Assembly: GCA_029879945.1 (NCBI GenBank)
Contig: JAOUPJ010000233.1
Location: 1 to 5,819 of the forward strand
DNA: 5,819 nt
Source: Gammaproteobacteria bacterium
Lineage (GTDB): Bacteria > Pseudomonadota > Gammaproteobacteria > S012-40
Reading direction: 5' to 3'
Made by a program: the position numbers and the translations under genes. The notes below the pieces were generated by a model that was given only the letters and a program-made list of their open reading frames with translations, was not told the DNA's origin and made no database searches. This document shows, in pieces, positions 1 through 5,819 of the stretch (position 1 is its first letter; every line of letters starts with the position of its first letter).

Positions 1-1155
1 CGTGTCTTGCAACTGATCATCGAGCACGGTGCGGTCGGTAATAACGATGACCGAATCAAAGAGCTTGCTTCCCCCATTGATATAAAGGGACGAGAGCTGA
101 TGGGCCAACCAGGCGATGGAATTAGATTTACCAGAACCGGCGCTGTGTTGAATCAGGTATTTTTGTCCTGCTCCTTCCACGCGAGCGGCACTCAAGAGTT
201 TGTTGACCACATCCCATTGGTGGTAGCGGGGAAAGATCATGGTTTCTTTTTTGAATTTGCGCCCTTCCCAGGTTTCCTTCTCTTCGATCTGTAAATGCAC
301 ATAACGGGCGAGTATGTTTAACAGGTTATCGGGCAGCAGTACCTCGTTCCACAAATAATCGGTGGCGTATTGATTGATATTCTCTGGCACCTCATTGCCG
401 GCTCCACCCTCTTTGGTGCCTTTATTAAAGGGTAAAAAGAAGGTGTCATCCCCTTCCAGGCGCGTGGTCATATACACCTCGTATTGACTCACAGCAAAAT
501 GCACCAGGGCACCGCGTTTGAAGGTTAACAGAGGCTCGGGTTTCTTGGTTTCCGGATCAACAGGTGGACGGGTCTTTTTGTATTGTTTGATGGCGTTTTC
601 GCAGGCCTGTTTGAATTCGGATTTCAGTTCCAGGGTGGCGATGGGTAGACCATTCACAAACAGCACCAAATCAATACGCCAGGCCTTGGCCTTGGTGCCT
701 GTCTCTGCCAGATGCTCCTCTGTGGCCCAGGGGCTATAGACCAACTCCGGCACTACCCGTAGGCGGTTCTTGGCATAGCGCGACAGGGTATCCGGATTCA
801 ACTCGTGTTCGGGCCTGAACTGACACAAACTAAAACGCGTACCACGATCACGCAATTCATGACGCAACACTCCCAAGGTACCAAAGGTACGCAACTCGGT
901 ATTTGCCGCATTGGGATCGGCTTTGCTTAATTGAGACGCTACACGTTCTAAAAACTTTTGTTCCGGATTGTTTGGATATATTTTGCAGTACTGCTGCCAC
1001 TGGGTTTCCTGGGTATCTTGCACAAAGCCTAAAAGGTCTCCAGTGTAAAGGGCTAATTCTCGATTATAGTTTTCCGGTTTGCCGAGCATCCAACCATTGG
1101 CAAGCATTTGTTGAATCATATCGTTTTGAAACGTTAATTCATTTGCCTTGCCCAT
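1..1155 (-). CDS. hsdR: HsdR, type I restriction endonuclease subunit, N-terminal 385 residues (runs off the left edge)
   Basis: HsdR is the motor and nuclease subunit: bound to M2S, it pulls DNA using ATP and cuts it away from the recognition site. The frame is open from ATG 1155 to base 1 with no stop. It begins MGKANELTFQNDMIQQMLAN. The PD-(D/E)xK nuclease motif is visible as RIDLVLFVNGLPIATLELK, giving D162 and E176-x-K178, followed by ENAIKQY. The helicase motor starts with the Walker A segment HSAGSGKSNSIAWL (residues 337-350, near 147-106), and motif Ia appears as VIVITDRTVLDDQL (369-382). The window ends there, so the DEAD-type box, the remaining helicase motifs and the C-terminal assembly region are missing. 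All expected N-terminal residues are present, and no frameshift is seen. It would need a working M2S complex for activity, which the broken hsdM puts in doubt. Confidence 0.96.
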   Translation of the reverse strand, partial: MGKANELTFQNDMIQQMLANGWMLGKPENYNRELALYTGDLLGFVQDTQETQWQQYCKIYPNNPEQKFLERVASQLSKADPNAANTELRTFGTLGVLRHELRDRGTRFSLCQFRPEHELNPDTLSRYAKNRLRVVPELVYSPWATEEHLAETGTKAKAWRIDLVLFVNGLPIATLELKSEFKQACENAIKQYKKTRPPVDPETKKPEPLLTFKRGALVHFAVSQYEVYMTTRLEGDDTFFLPFNKGTKEGGAGNEVPENINQYATDYLWNEVLLPDNLLNILARYVHLQIEEKETWEGRKFKKETMIFPRYHQWDVVNKLLSAARVEGAGQKYLIQHSAGSGKSNSIAWLAHQLSSLYINGGSKLFDSVIVITDRTVLDDQLQDT

Positions 1156-1289
1156 TATTTATCCTCTTTTTAGCTATCTTCCGGTTGCGGTGAAATAAGA
1201 TAGTGTGTATTTTTTCAAGACTTAAACTTGCCTGCCTCTAAATTACTCAGTAAAAATGTAATAAAATACCCGGCTTGTTCATATTTATT
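1156..1289 (-). other. Spacer between the RhuM/Fic gene and hsdR
   Basis: These 134 AT-rich bases hold no gene I can support. They contain a small palindrome TTACTCAGTAA (1243-1253). A weak promoter-like pair can be forced on the minus strand (TTTAAG, 18 bases, TATCTT, near 1200-1230), but it is too poor to call. No stem followed by a T run is seen on the minus strand, so transcription from the genes upstream could continue into hsdR. Confidence 0.5.
1163..1166 (-). promoter_or_regulatory. Ribosome binding site of hsdR
   Basis: The minus strand reads AAAGAGGATAAATA just before the ATG at 1155, placing GAGG seven bases upstream of the start codon. This supports the chosen start of hsdR. Confidence 0.7.
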
Positions 1290-2282
1290 TTATGCATTGC
1301 GAATCAAATTCATAATCAAATGAATCATTAGTTCTTTTTGTTTCGGATCACTTTGTGCGACAAGTAACGCTATTGCAGCTAAGGCGTTGTCGTTGATCTT
1401 TAACTCACCATTGGTTTTTAGATGGTGTTGGTTACGCTGCAAAAACCAGATAAACAAAAAAGCGCCGATACGTTTATTGCCATCGCTAAAGGGATGGTTC
1501 TTGATTACAAAATATAAGAGATGTGAGGCCTGTTCTTCGATGCTGGGATAAAGAAACTGGCCACTGAAGCTTTGTACGATTGAGCCTAAAATACCGGCGA
1601 AGCTGTCGTCCTTTTCATTGCCGACCAATTCCGTGGCCTCGCCTTTGGCGATTAGGTCCTGCTTGAGGGTGTTGATTGCCGAACGTGCTTCATCGTATTT
1701 AATTTCGTAACGGATGTGTTCATCAAAATCCGTGGTGGGCAGGCGTTCGCTATCAAACTGATTGAGTAACACGAAGGTACGAGCGTAATCGCTGATTACT
1801 CTCACCAGCCCTTTAGCCTCCGGTAGGTTGGCTTGATCGATAATATTTTGCTGGAACAAGGTCAGGGTTTGTTCCAACTTTTTTAGCTGCTCTTGATGCT
1901 GCTGCAAACGCTGCTCATTGAGGGTGTAGCCCTGGACCAGATGTTCTTTTAGACGAGCGGTAGCCCATTGCCGGAAACGGGTGCCCTGCCAGGAATTCAC
2001 CCGATAGCCCACGGAAATAATGGCATCCAGGTTAAAATACTCAACCTGATAGGTTTTACCATCCGCGGCAGTTGTTGCATTTTTTGCAACAACTGAAGCT
2101 CGCCCTAACTCATTGGTTTTAAATACATTTCCTAAGTGACGGGAAATTACCGATTTATCCCTGCCAAAAAGATCCGCTATTTGCTGCAGGCTTAGCCATA
2201 AGGTGTCCTTCTCCAGCCGTACCTCAACCTCACCATTCTCGGTTTCATAAATGAGTAATTGTTCAGTACTTTCCGTCATCAT
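1290..2282 (-). CDS. RhuM-type / Fic-Doc domain protein inside the hsd operon
   Basis: A two-domain protein of 330 residues. The N-terminal part (about 5-120) resembles the 'virulence protein RhuM' family, whose function is unknown: LSLQQIADLFGRDKSVISRH (30-49) looks like a helix-turn-helix, followed by YFNLDAIISVGYRVNS (82-97) and RFRQWATARLKEHLVQGY (102-119). A glutamine-rich coiled coil spans about 121-146. The C-terminal half carries the Fic/Doc motif HPFSDGNKR at residues 263-271 (1496-1470), with the catalytic histidine and the loop asparagine, lysine and arginine. Fic enzymes usually transfer AMP to a hydroxyl side chain; Doc phosphorylates its target. The NKR ending is as in Doc, while the glycine before it is as in AMP-transferring Fic proteins, so the reaction cannot be assigned. 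I see no (S/T)xxxE(G/N) inhibitory helix and no separate small antitoxin gene beside it. A TAA two codons upstream fixes the start at ATG 2282 or the adjacent ATG 2279; AAGGG lies directly before them, which is closer than usual. Fused RhuM-Fic proteins are known near type I systems; their role is not established. Confidence 0.88.
   Translation of the reverse strand: MMTESTEQLLIYETENGEVEVRLEKDTLWLSLQQIADLFGRDKSVISRHLGNVFKTNELGRASVVAKNATTAADGKTYQVEYFNLDAIISVGYRVNSWQGTRFRQWATARLKEHLVQGYTLNEQRLQQHQEQLKKLEQTLTLFQQNIIDQANLPEAKGLVRVISDYARTFVLLNQFDSERLPTTDFDEHIRYEIKYDEARSAINTLKQDLIAKGEATELVGNEKDDSFAGILGSIVQSFSGQFLYPSIEEQASHLLYFVIKNHPFSDGNKRIGAFLFIWFLQRNQHHLKTNGELKINDNALAAIALLVAQSDPKQKELMIHLIMNLIRNA
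2069..2095. repeat. Perfect 11-base inverted repeat inside the RhuM/Fic gene
   Basis: The plus strand has CAGTTGTTGCA (2069-2079), five T bases, then TGCAACAACTG (2085-2095). The arms are exact reverse complements. On the coding strand it encodes SVVAKNATTA at about residues 63-72, a conserved stretch of the RhuM domain. The inner 17 bases on the coding strand, GTTGCAAAAAATGCAAC, match the intergenic inverted repeat at 2330-2346 in all but one position. It could form a hairpin in the transcript or be a second binding site; it lies in coding sequence with no T tract after it, so it is not a terminator. Confidence 0.6.
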
Positions 2283-2329
2283 CCCTTGTTACCTGTTTCT
2301 TCAGTTCTATTCCAACCACAACCCGAACT

Positions 2330-2346
2330 GTTGCATATTTTGCAAC
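2330..2346. promoter_or_regulatory. Perfect inverted repeat upstream of the RhuM/Fic gene, possible operator
   Basis: The plus strand reads GTTGCATATTTTGCAAC, with six-base arms GTTGCA and TGCAAC around five AT bases. It ends 48 bases before the RhuM/Fic start codon. The minus-strand version GTTGCAAAATATGCAAC matches 16 of 17 bases with the core of a longer palindrome inside the gene (2074-2090). The size and AT-rich spacer are compatible with a repressor site, but no binding protein is shown. Around it, the 129-base spacer 2283-2411 has no gene I can support and no convincing promoter hexamers. Confidence 0.4.
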
Positions 2347-2411
2347 GATTGCGTTTTATCCAGGATATCGGTGAAACAATACGTAGTAGACTTTATCACC
2401 GCCGTGGTAAT

Positions 2412-3794
2412 TCATGCGGCCACTTCCTTATCAGTTTTGGCTCCTTCTGGAGCGATCCAACTACGGACATCAATTTTACCGGTAACAGCGGCTGAGATTA
2501 ACGCTGTGCGACGTTCTCTTAGTAGCATGACTTGCGCTACGCATTTAGATTCTAATTTATCAAAGACTTCAATTTTTCGTTGAACATAATCCATTATTTT
2601 TTTTCGCTCTTCGCCTGACGGGATTAATAGTGGTGTCTCTTTAATATTTGAGGAAGATATTGAGGCTAAATTTGTACTTTGCTTTGCAACGCTAAAAAAA
2701 TAAAACTTTGCGTAACTAGCCCGAGTTAAAACATCAAGCCATTGTGGTTCTATTGAAACTGGACGTATAGCGAATACATGATTTTGATGTATACATGGCG
2801 AGATCTCTTCCTTCCAAACCGCACCTCGACCTAACTTGTCATTATCTCCACCTTCATTCATCAGAACATCACCATACTGCAAAGAGTATCGTTCTAGTTG
2901 GTCTGGCTCGATTTCTATTTGATGGATATCTTCCAAATTTAAGAATCCATCCTGTACATTTGCGACTCGGAGCATGGGAACACTAATAGCTATTTTCCCA
3001 GTCAAGTCTTTTCCTTTTGGTATACCGGACTGAATGTTCGCTGCATGTTTCAATCTTCTTACTACCCAATGCGCTGGCACTTCACCCAGCCACTCAACAC
3101 CGGAGTCGCGCATGGGGGCGTTGGGATTTAAGCCTTTGGTGACGGCGTGGCTAATCACTGCCTGGCGTTTTTCTTTAAGCAGCTTGATGAGCTGTTGTTG
3201 TTTTTCGATCAGGGTATCGATTTTCGCTGTTTCGTGGTCGAGGAAGTTGGCGATTTGTTGTTGTTCGTTTATTGGCGGACATAAAAATTTAAATAATTTA
3301 AGTGTACCTGTCGGAATGCTTGCTTGATTAATAGCTGGTTTCGCATTTGCTTCAACAGAATTTCTAAAGCCCTTTGTTTTAAACTGGTAGAGCATATATT
3401 TAGAGTTGACCCAATTAATATTTGGTCGCATGTGTAATAAATTCATTCCGGCGTATAAAAGTTCATTGCCAGAATATAATGCACAATTACCAACCATACT
3501 TAAGCTATTTATATTGGAGAACTGTATGTCTCCCATTTTTAAACGAAATCGCTCTGAAATATCTCTGCTATTGACATGGCCAGTCTTCTCTAAATTAATT
3601 ACTCCCTCTGAAATGGTCTCTATTCGTGTAACTCTCACTGTGTCTTCTGATTCTTCTACTTGAGTAGCTGATGAACCGTTATTCATAAACTCGACAGCTT
3701 TGCCAAGCCCGAGAACAAACCAGTGGGGGGGTATTTCACCAAGCCATTCAACCTCCGACTCTTTAAATTCTGGATACGCCTGATACTTACCCAT
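2412..3794 (-). CDS. hsdS: HsdS, type I restriction-modification specificity subunit
   Basis: HsdS chooses the bipartite DNA target of the type I enzyme and bridges two HsdM subunits. The 460-residue protein has the usual two-half layout: a start motif VEWLGEIPPHW at residues 15-25, target-recognition domain 1 at about 26-174, a conserved helical spacer at about 175-222 (NEQQQIANFLDHE, then IDTLIEKQQQLIKLLKEKR), a second copy of the start motif VEWLGEVPAHW at 233-243, target-recognition domain 2 at about 244-393 (containing PMLRVANVQDGFLNLED), and a second helical spacer at about 394-443 ending RRTALISAAVTGKIDV. The length is normal and the frame is intact. The start at 3794 is fixed by a strong AGGAGGA site. 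The two recognition domains look more AT-rich than the conserved spacers, as expected for domains exchanged between strains. The recognised sequence cannot be read from the protein. The gene lies downstream of hsdM and upstream of the RhuM/Fic gene. Confidence 0.96.
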   Translation of the reverse strand: MGKYQAYPEFKESEVEWLGEIPPHWFVLGLGKAVEFMNNGSSATQVEESEDTVRVTRIETISEGVINLEKTGHVNSRDISERFRLKMGDIQFSNINSLSMVGNCALYSGNELLYAGMNLLHMRPNINWVNSKYMLYQFKTKGFRNSVEANAKPAINQASIPTGTLKLFKFLCPPINEQQQIANFLDHETAKIDTLIEKQQQLIKLLKEKRQAVISHAVTKGLNPNAPMRDSGVEWLGEVPAHWVVRRLKHAANIQSGIPKGKDLTGKIAISVPMLRVANVQDGFLNLEDIHQIEIEPDQLERYSLQYGDVLMNEGGDNDKLGRGAVWKEEISPCIHQNHVFAIRPVSIEPQWLDVLTRASYAKFYFFSVAKQSTNLASISSSNIKETPLLIPSGEERKKIMDYVQRKIEVFDKLESKCVAQVMLLRERRTALISAAVTGKIDVRSWIAPEGAKTDKEVAA

Positions 3795-3801
3795 AAAAAT
3801 A

Positions 3802-3808
3802 TCCTCCT
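3802..3808 (-). promoter_or_regulatory. Shine-Dalgarno site of hsdS
   Basis: The minus strand reads AGGAGGA, seven bases before the ATG at 3794. It decides the hsdS start: the open frame continues upstream to an ATG at 3896, but that extra stretch of 34 codons runs through the palindromic spacer element, and the HsdS homology begins at MGKYQAYPEF. Confidence 0.88.
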
Positions 3809-3823
3809 GGTGAGAATTTTTTG

Positions 3824-3908
3824 TTGAGAGCAAGGCGCAGCGGCGCACAGCGAAGGAGCATATGTTTAATATGTGACTGAGCGAGCACCGATGCAACGCC
3901 GCTATCGA
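3824..3908. repeat. Imperfect palindromic element in the hsdM-hsdS spacer
   Basis: The spacer holds nested inverted repeats around one centre. The outer arms TTGAGAGC (3824-3831) and GCTATCGA (3901-3908) pair at 6 of 8 positions. The arms AGCGGCG (3839-3845) and CGCCGCT (3897-3903) pair perfectly. An inner hairpin CATAT (3859-3863) and ATATG (3869-3873) has a five-base loop. The element is more GC-rich at its edges than the coding region that follows it. It resembles the dispersed palindromic intergenic repeats found in many gammaproteobacteria, but I cannot name a family. It has no run of T after the stem on the minus strand, so it is not a classic terminator. Whether other copies exist in the genome is unknown. 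Confidence 0.4.
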
Positions 3909-3920
3909 CGAAAAAGACCA

Positions 3921-5222
3921 TCAGGAGTGCACCTCCTGCAGTAGGGACATGATCTCGCTGCTTACCTCATCCAAATCCGCATCAATCTCTGCCAAATCCC
4001 TTGGCGGTTGATACACATAAAAATGCCTGTTAAACGGAATTTCATAACCGACGATGCCTATCTCACCGTCTTTGCTATCGGTTTTACTGGCATCGATCCA
4101 GGCATCGGGCACGTGGGGTTGGACTTCTTTTTGGAAGTAGGTTTCGTTGACTTCATTGACTGTTTTGCTTGGATCAAGGGCGACGTTCTCAAAGTCGCGC
4201 AGGTCGCCATCGGGCTTGTACTCTATAGTCTGGCCATCGACTTCAAACAAACCGTAAATAGGATTGGGTTTACCCTTATGAATCTTCTTGATGACTTTTT
4301 CCGCTTTCGGATTCTTCCAACTCACGGCGCTAGTGATTTGTTTTTTCTCTTTGGCATCGAGGGTGATGCCTTGCTGTTTGCAGGCGTCTTTTATCACGTC
4401 GTCATATTGGTTTATGTCGTCGTGTTGTTCAGAACCTATGACTTGTTGTAATTGTTTGGCTTTTAACAGGATTTGTTTCTGGCTTTGCCAGGTTTTTTTG
4501 TCCAGCAGGTCTTTGATGTGTTTTTCTTTGAGGTCGGTGAAATGTTTTTTCACGTAATTGCGAATGGTGTCTTTGTGGTCTTTTAGCTCGCCGTAGGTTT
4601 TGTCGCTGGCATCGTCAGACCAACTTTGGCCGAATTCCTGATAGACCCATTTCATTGGGGCGTTTAAAGAACCGGATGCAAAGCGTAGTTCGGCAAGACG
4701 TTCGTCACTGAACTGGTAGGATTCTCTTAAGGGGCGTTCGATGGTGATACGGCGGTAACCGAATTCGTGGGTAGCGAAGATTTTGCTGGCAAATGTCTTC
4801 GGTGCTTCAGTCTTCGCACCATTAGAATTCCCGTTGGCTGACTGGCGGCCGCGATTGCTTTTTTGTTCTGCGGGCTTGTCCAGCTCAAGATTGTCGATCA
4901 TTTCAAAGCGGCCGAAACTACGGGTGACGGTGGCAATGTCTTCTTCAGACATGACATTGCGTTTGGAGCCTAGAGATTTGCGCATTTTGCCGCAGAGGTT
5001 GACGCCATTGATGAGTTGAACCTTGCCTTTGCGTTCGTCGGTTTTTTTGTTGGAGAGTATCCACACATAGGTGGCGATGCCGGTGTTGTAAAACATGTCG
5101 GTGGGCAAGGCGACGATGGCCTCTAGTAAATCGGCTTCGAGGATGTAGCGGCGGATTTCGGATTCGCCGGAGCCCGCACCACCGGTAAACAGCGGTGAGC
5201 CGTTGAGGATAATGCCGATACG
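3921..5222 (-). pseudogene. hsdM: HsdM, C-terminal part, displaced to another frame
   Basis: This is the continuation of the same modification subunit after the frameshift. From 5222 the frame reads RIGIILNGSPLFTGG, then AGSGESEIRRYILEADLLE, IVALPTDMFYNTGIATYVW and onward to the stop TGA at 3923-3921. The ending VGYEIPFNRHFYVYQPP followed by an acidic helix and LLQEVHS is typical of the long HsdM variants. A low-complexity linker rich in N, G, S and K lies at about 4870-4800. Between it and the end is a charged, lysine-rich, mostly helical region that the short HsdM proteins such as EcoKI (529 residues) lack. Window-visible HsdM totals about 630 residues over both frames. There is no good ribosome binding site at the break; a TTG at 5108 could be called as a start by software but sits in the middle of the conserved ALPTDMFYNTG motif, so it is not a real start. 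hsdS follows after a spacer of 126 bases. Confidence 0.92.
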
Positions 5223-5819
5223 CCCTCCTTGTTGTCTCTAAGTTTACTGATGAGATGCATGAGGAAGAGCAGTGAGCCGTCGGAGACTCTGGGCAGGCCG
5301 GGGCCAAAGCGGCCATCAAAACCTCTGACGGTATGTTCGTCTTTAATGTCCTGTTCGATCTTTTTCCAGTCTACGCCAAAGGGTGGATTGGAGAGCATGT
5401 AGTCATAGTATTGGCCATAGAGCAGGTCATTGGATAAGGTGTTGCCGTGTTTGATATTACCGACTTCCTGGCCTTTGATGAGCATGTCTGCCTTACAGAT
5501 GGCGTAACTCTCGGGATTGAGTTCCTGACCGAAGGCGCGCATCACCGCTTGTGGATTTAACTCATGCACGTATTCCATTCCGGCAGAGAGAAAGCCACCG
5601 GTCCCTGCGGTGGGGTCATAGATGGTACGGATAATACCCGGCTTGGTGAGGGCGTCATCGTCTTCCATAAACACCAGGGAGGTGGTGAGGCGCACGATGT
5701 CTCGCGGGGTGAAGTGCTCCCCGGCGGTCTCGTTGGAGGATTCCGCGAAGCGGCGGATCAGCTCCTCGAACACCTTGCCCATGTCGTGGTTGGAGATGGC
5801 CTTGGGGCTGAGGTCAGTC
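5123..5819 (-). pseudogene. hsdM: HsdM, catalytic part (type I DNA methyltransferase), N-terminus off the window, frameshifted
   Basis: This is the upstream part of the type I modification subunit, which transfers a methyl group from S-adenosylmethionine to adenine at the site chosen by HsdS. Reading in frame from the right edge gives TDLSPKAISNHDMGKVFEEL and then GEHFTPRDIV. The S-adenosylmethionine-binding motif DPTAGTGGF lies at about 5617-5591, and the N6-adenine methyltransferase catalytic motif NPPF at about 5389-5378. The true start lies beyond the window; the ATG at 5782 is internal, because the frame stays open and HsdM-like upstream of it. After the residues LRDNKEG (ending 5222) the frame is wrong: about 32 unrelated residues follow to a stop at 5123, while the expected continuation RIGIILNGSPLFTGG is in another frame from 5222. 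The gene is therefore broken as read. The family call is very safe; whether the break is real or a sequencing error cannot be decided here. Confidence 0.93.

Noticed and set aside
7..1193. Plus-strand open frames opposite hsdR (7-294, 518-739, 903-1193)
   Set aside because: They are antisense shadows of hsdR, which shows clear nuclease and Walker A motifs in its own frame; none has a recognisable motif.
2069..2095. Rho-independent terminator
   Set aside because: The stem is AT-rich, lies inside a coding gene and has no T run after it on either strand; the T bases are in the loop.
2251..2583. Plus-strand open frames across the hsdS-RhuM/Fic gap
   Set aside because: They overlap the ends of two well-supported minus-strand genes and encode no recognisable protein.
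3066..3761. The two copies of the VEWLGExPxHW motif as a mobile or tandem DNA repeat
   Set aside because: They are the normal internal duplication of HsdS, one copy before each target-recognition domain.
3795..3896. N-terminal extension of HsdS to the ATG at 3896
   Set aside because: The extension is translated from the palindromic spacer, while the strong AGGAGGA site and the family's usual start both point to 3794.
4945..5319. Minus-strand open frame of 124 codons across the hsdM break
   Set aside because: It is in the third frame, rich in arginine and histidine, and overlaps the conserved HsdM reading; it is a shadow frame.
1..5819. CRISPR array, transposase or integrase, tRNA
   Set aside because: No regularly spaced direct repeats, no transposase or integrase motifs and no cloverleaf-like sequence were seen on either strand.

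Overview
The window is most of a type I restriction-modification (hsd) operon. Every real gene is on the minus strand, so transcription runs from the right edge to the left edge: hsdM (start beyond the right edge), hsdS, a RhuM-type/Fic-domain gene, then hsdR (end beyond the left edge). The protein families and the moderate base composition fit a gammaproteobacterium, but nothing here fixes a genus. All family calls come from reading motifs; no database search was possible.

Region by region: 5819-3921 encodes the modification subunit HsdM without its N-terminus. The reading frame breaks at about 5222-5225, just after the catalytic NPPF region, and the rest of the protein continues in another frame. 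3920-3795 is a spacer holding an imperfect palindromic element and the strong ribosome binding site of hsdS. 3794-2412 is an intact specificity subunit with two target-recognition domains and two conserved regions. 2411-2283 is a spacer with a short perfect inverted repeat. 2282-1290 encodes a 330-residue protein with an N-terminal RhuM-type domain and a C-terminal Fic/Doc motif. 1289-1156 is a second spacer. 1155-1 gives the first 385 residues of the restriction subunit HsdR, with its nuclease motif and the start of the helicase motor.

An intact M2S1 complex would methylate the target set by HsdS, and adding HsdR would give an ATP-driven restriction enzyme. With hsdM frameshifted as read, neither activity would be expected unless the shift is a sequencing error, is bypassed, or another HsdM supplies the function. 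The RhuM/Fic protein is not a core hsd component. Its job is unknown, but its place inside the operon, a helix-turn-helix-like segment and a near-identical inverted repeat found both upstream of and inside its gene make it the most interesting part of the window. I see no tRNA, rRNA, CRISPR array, transposase or convincing rho-independent terminator.
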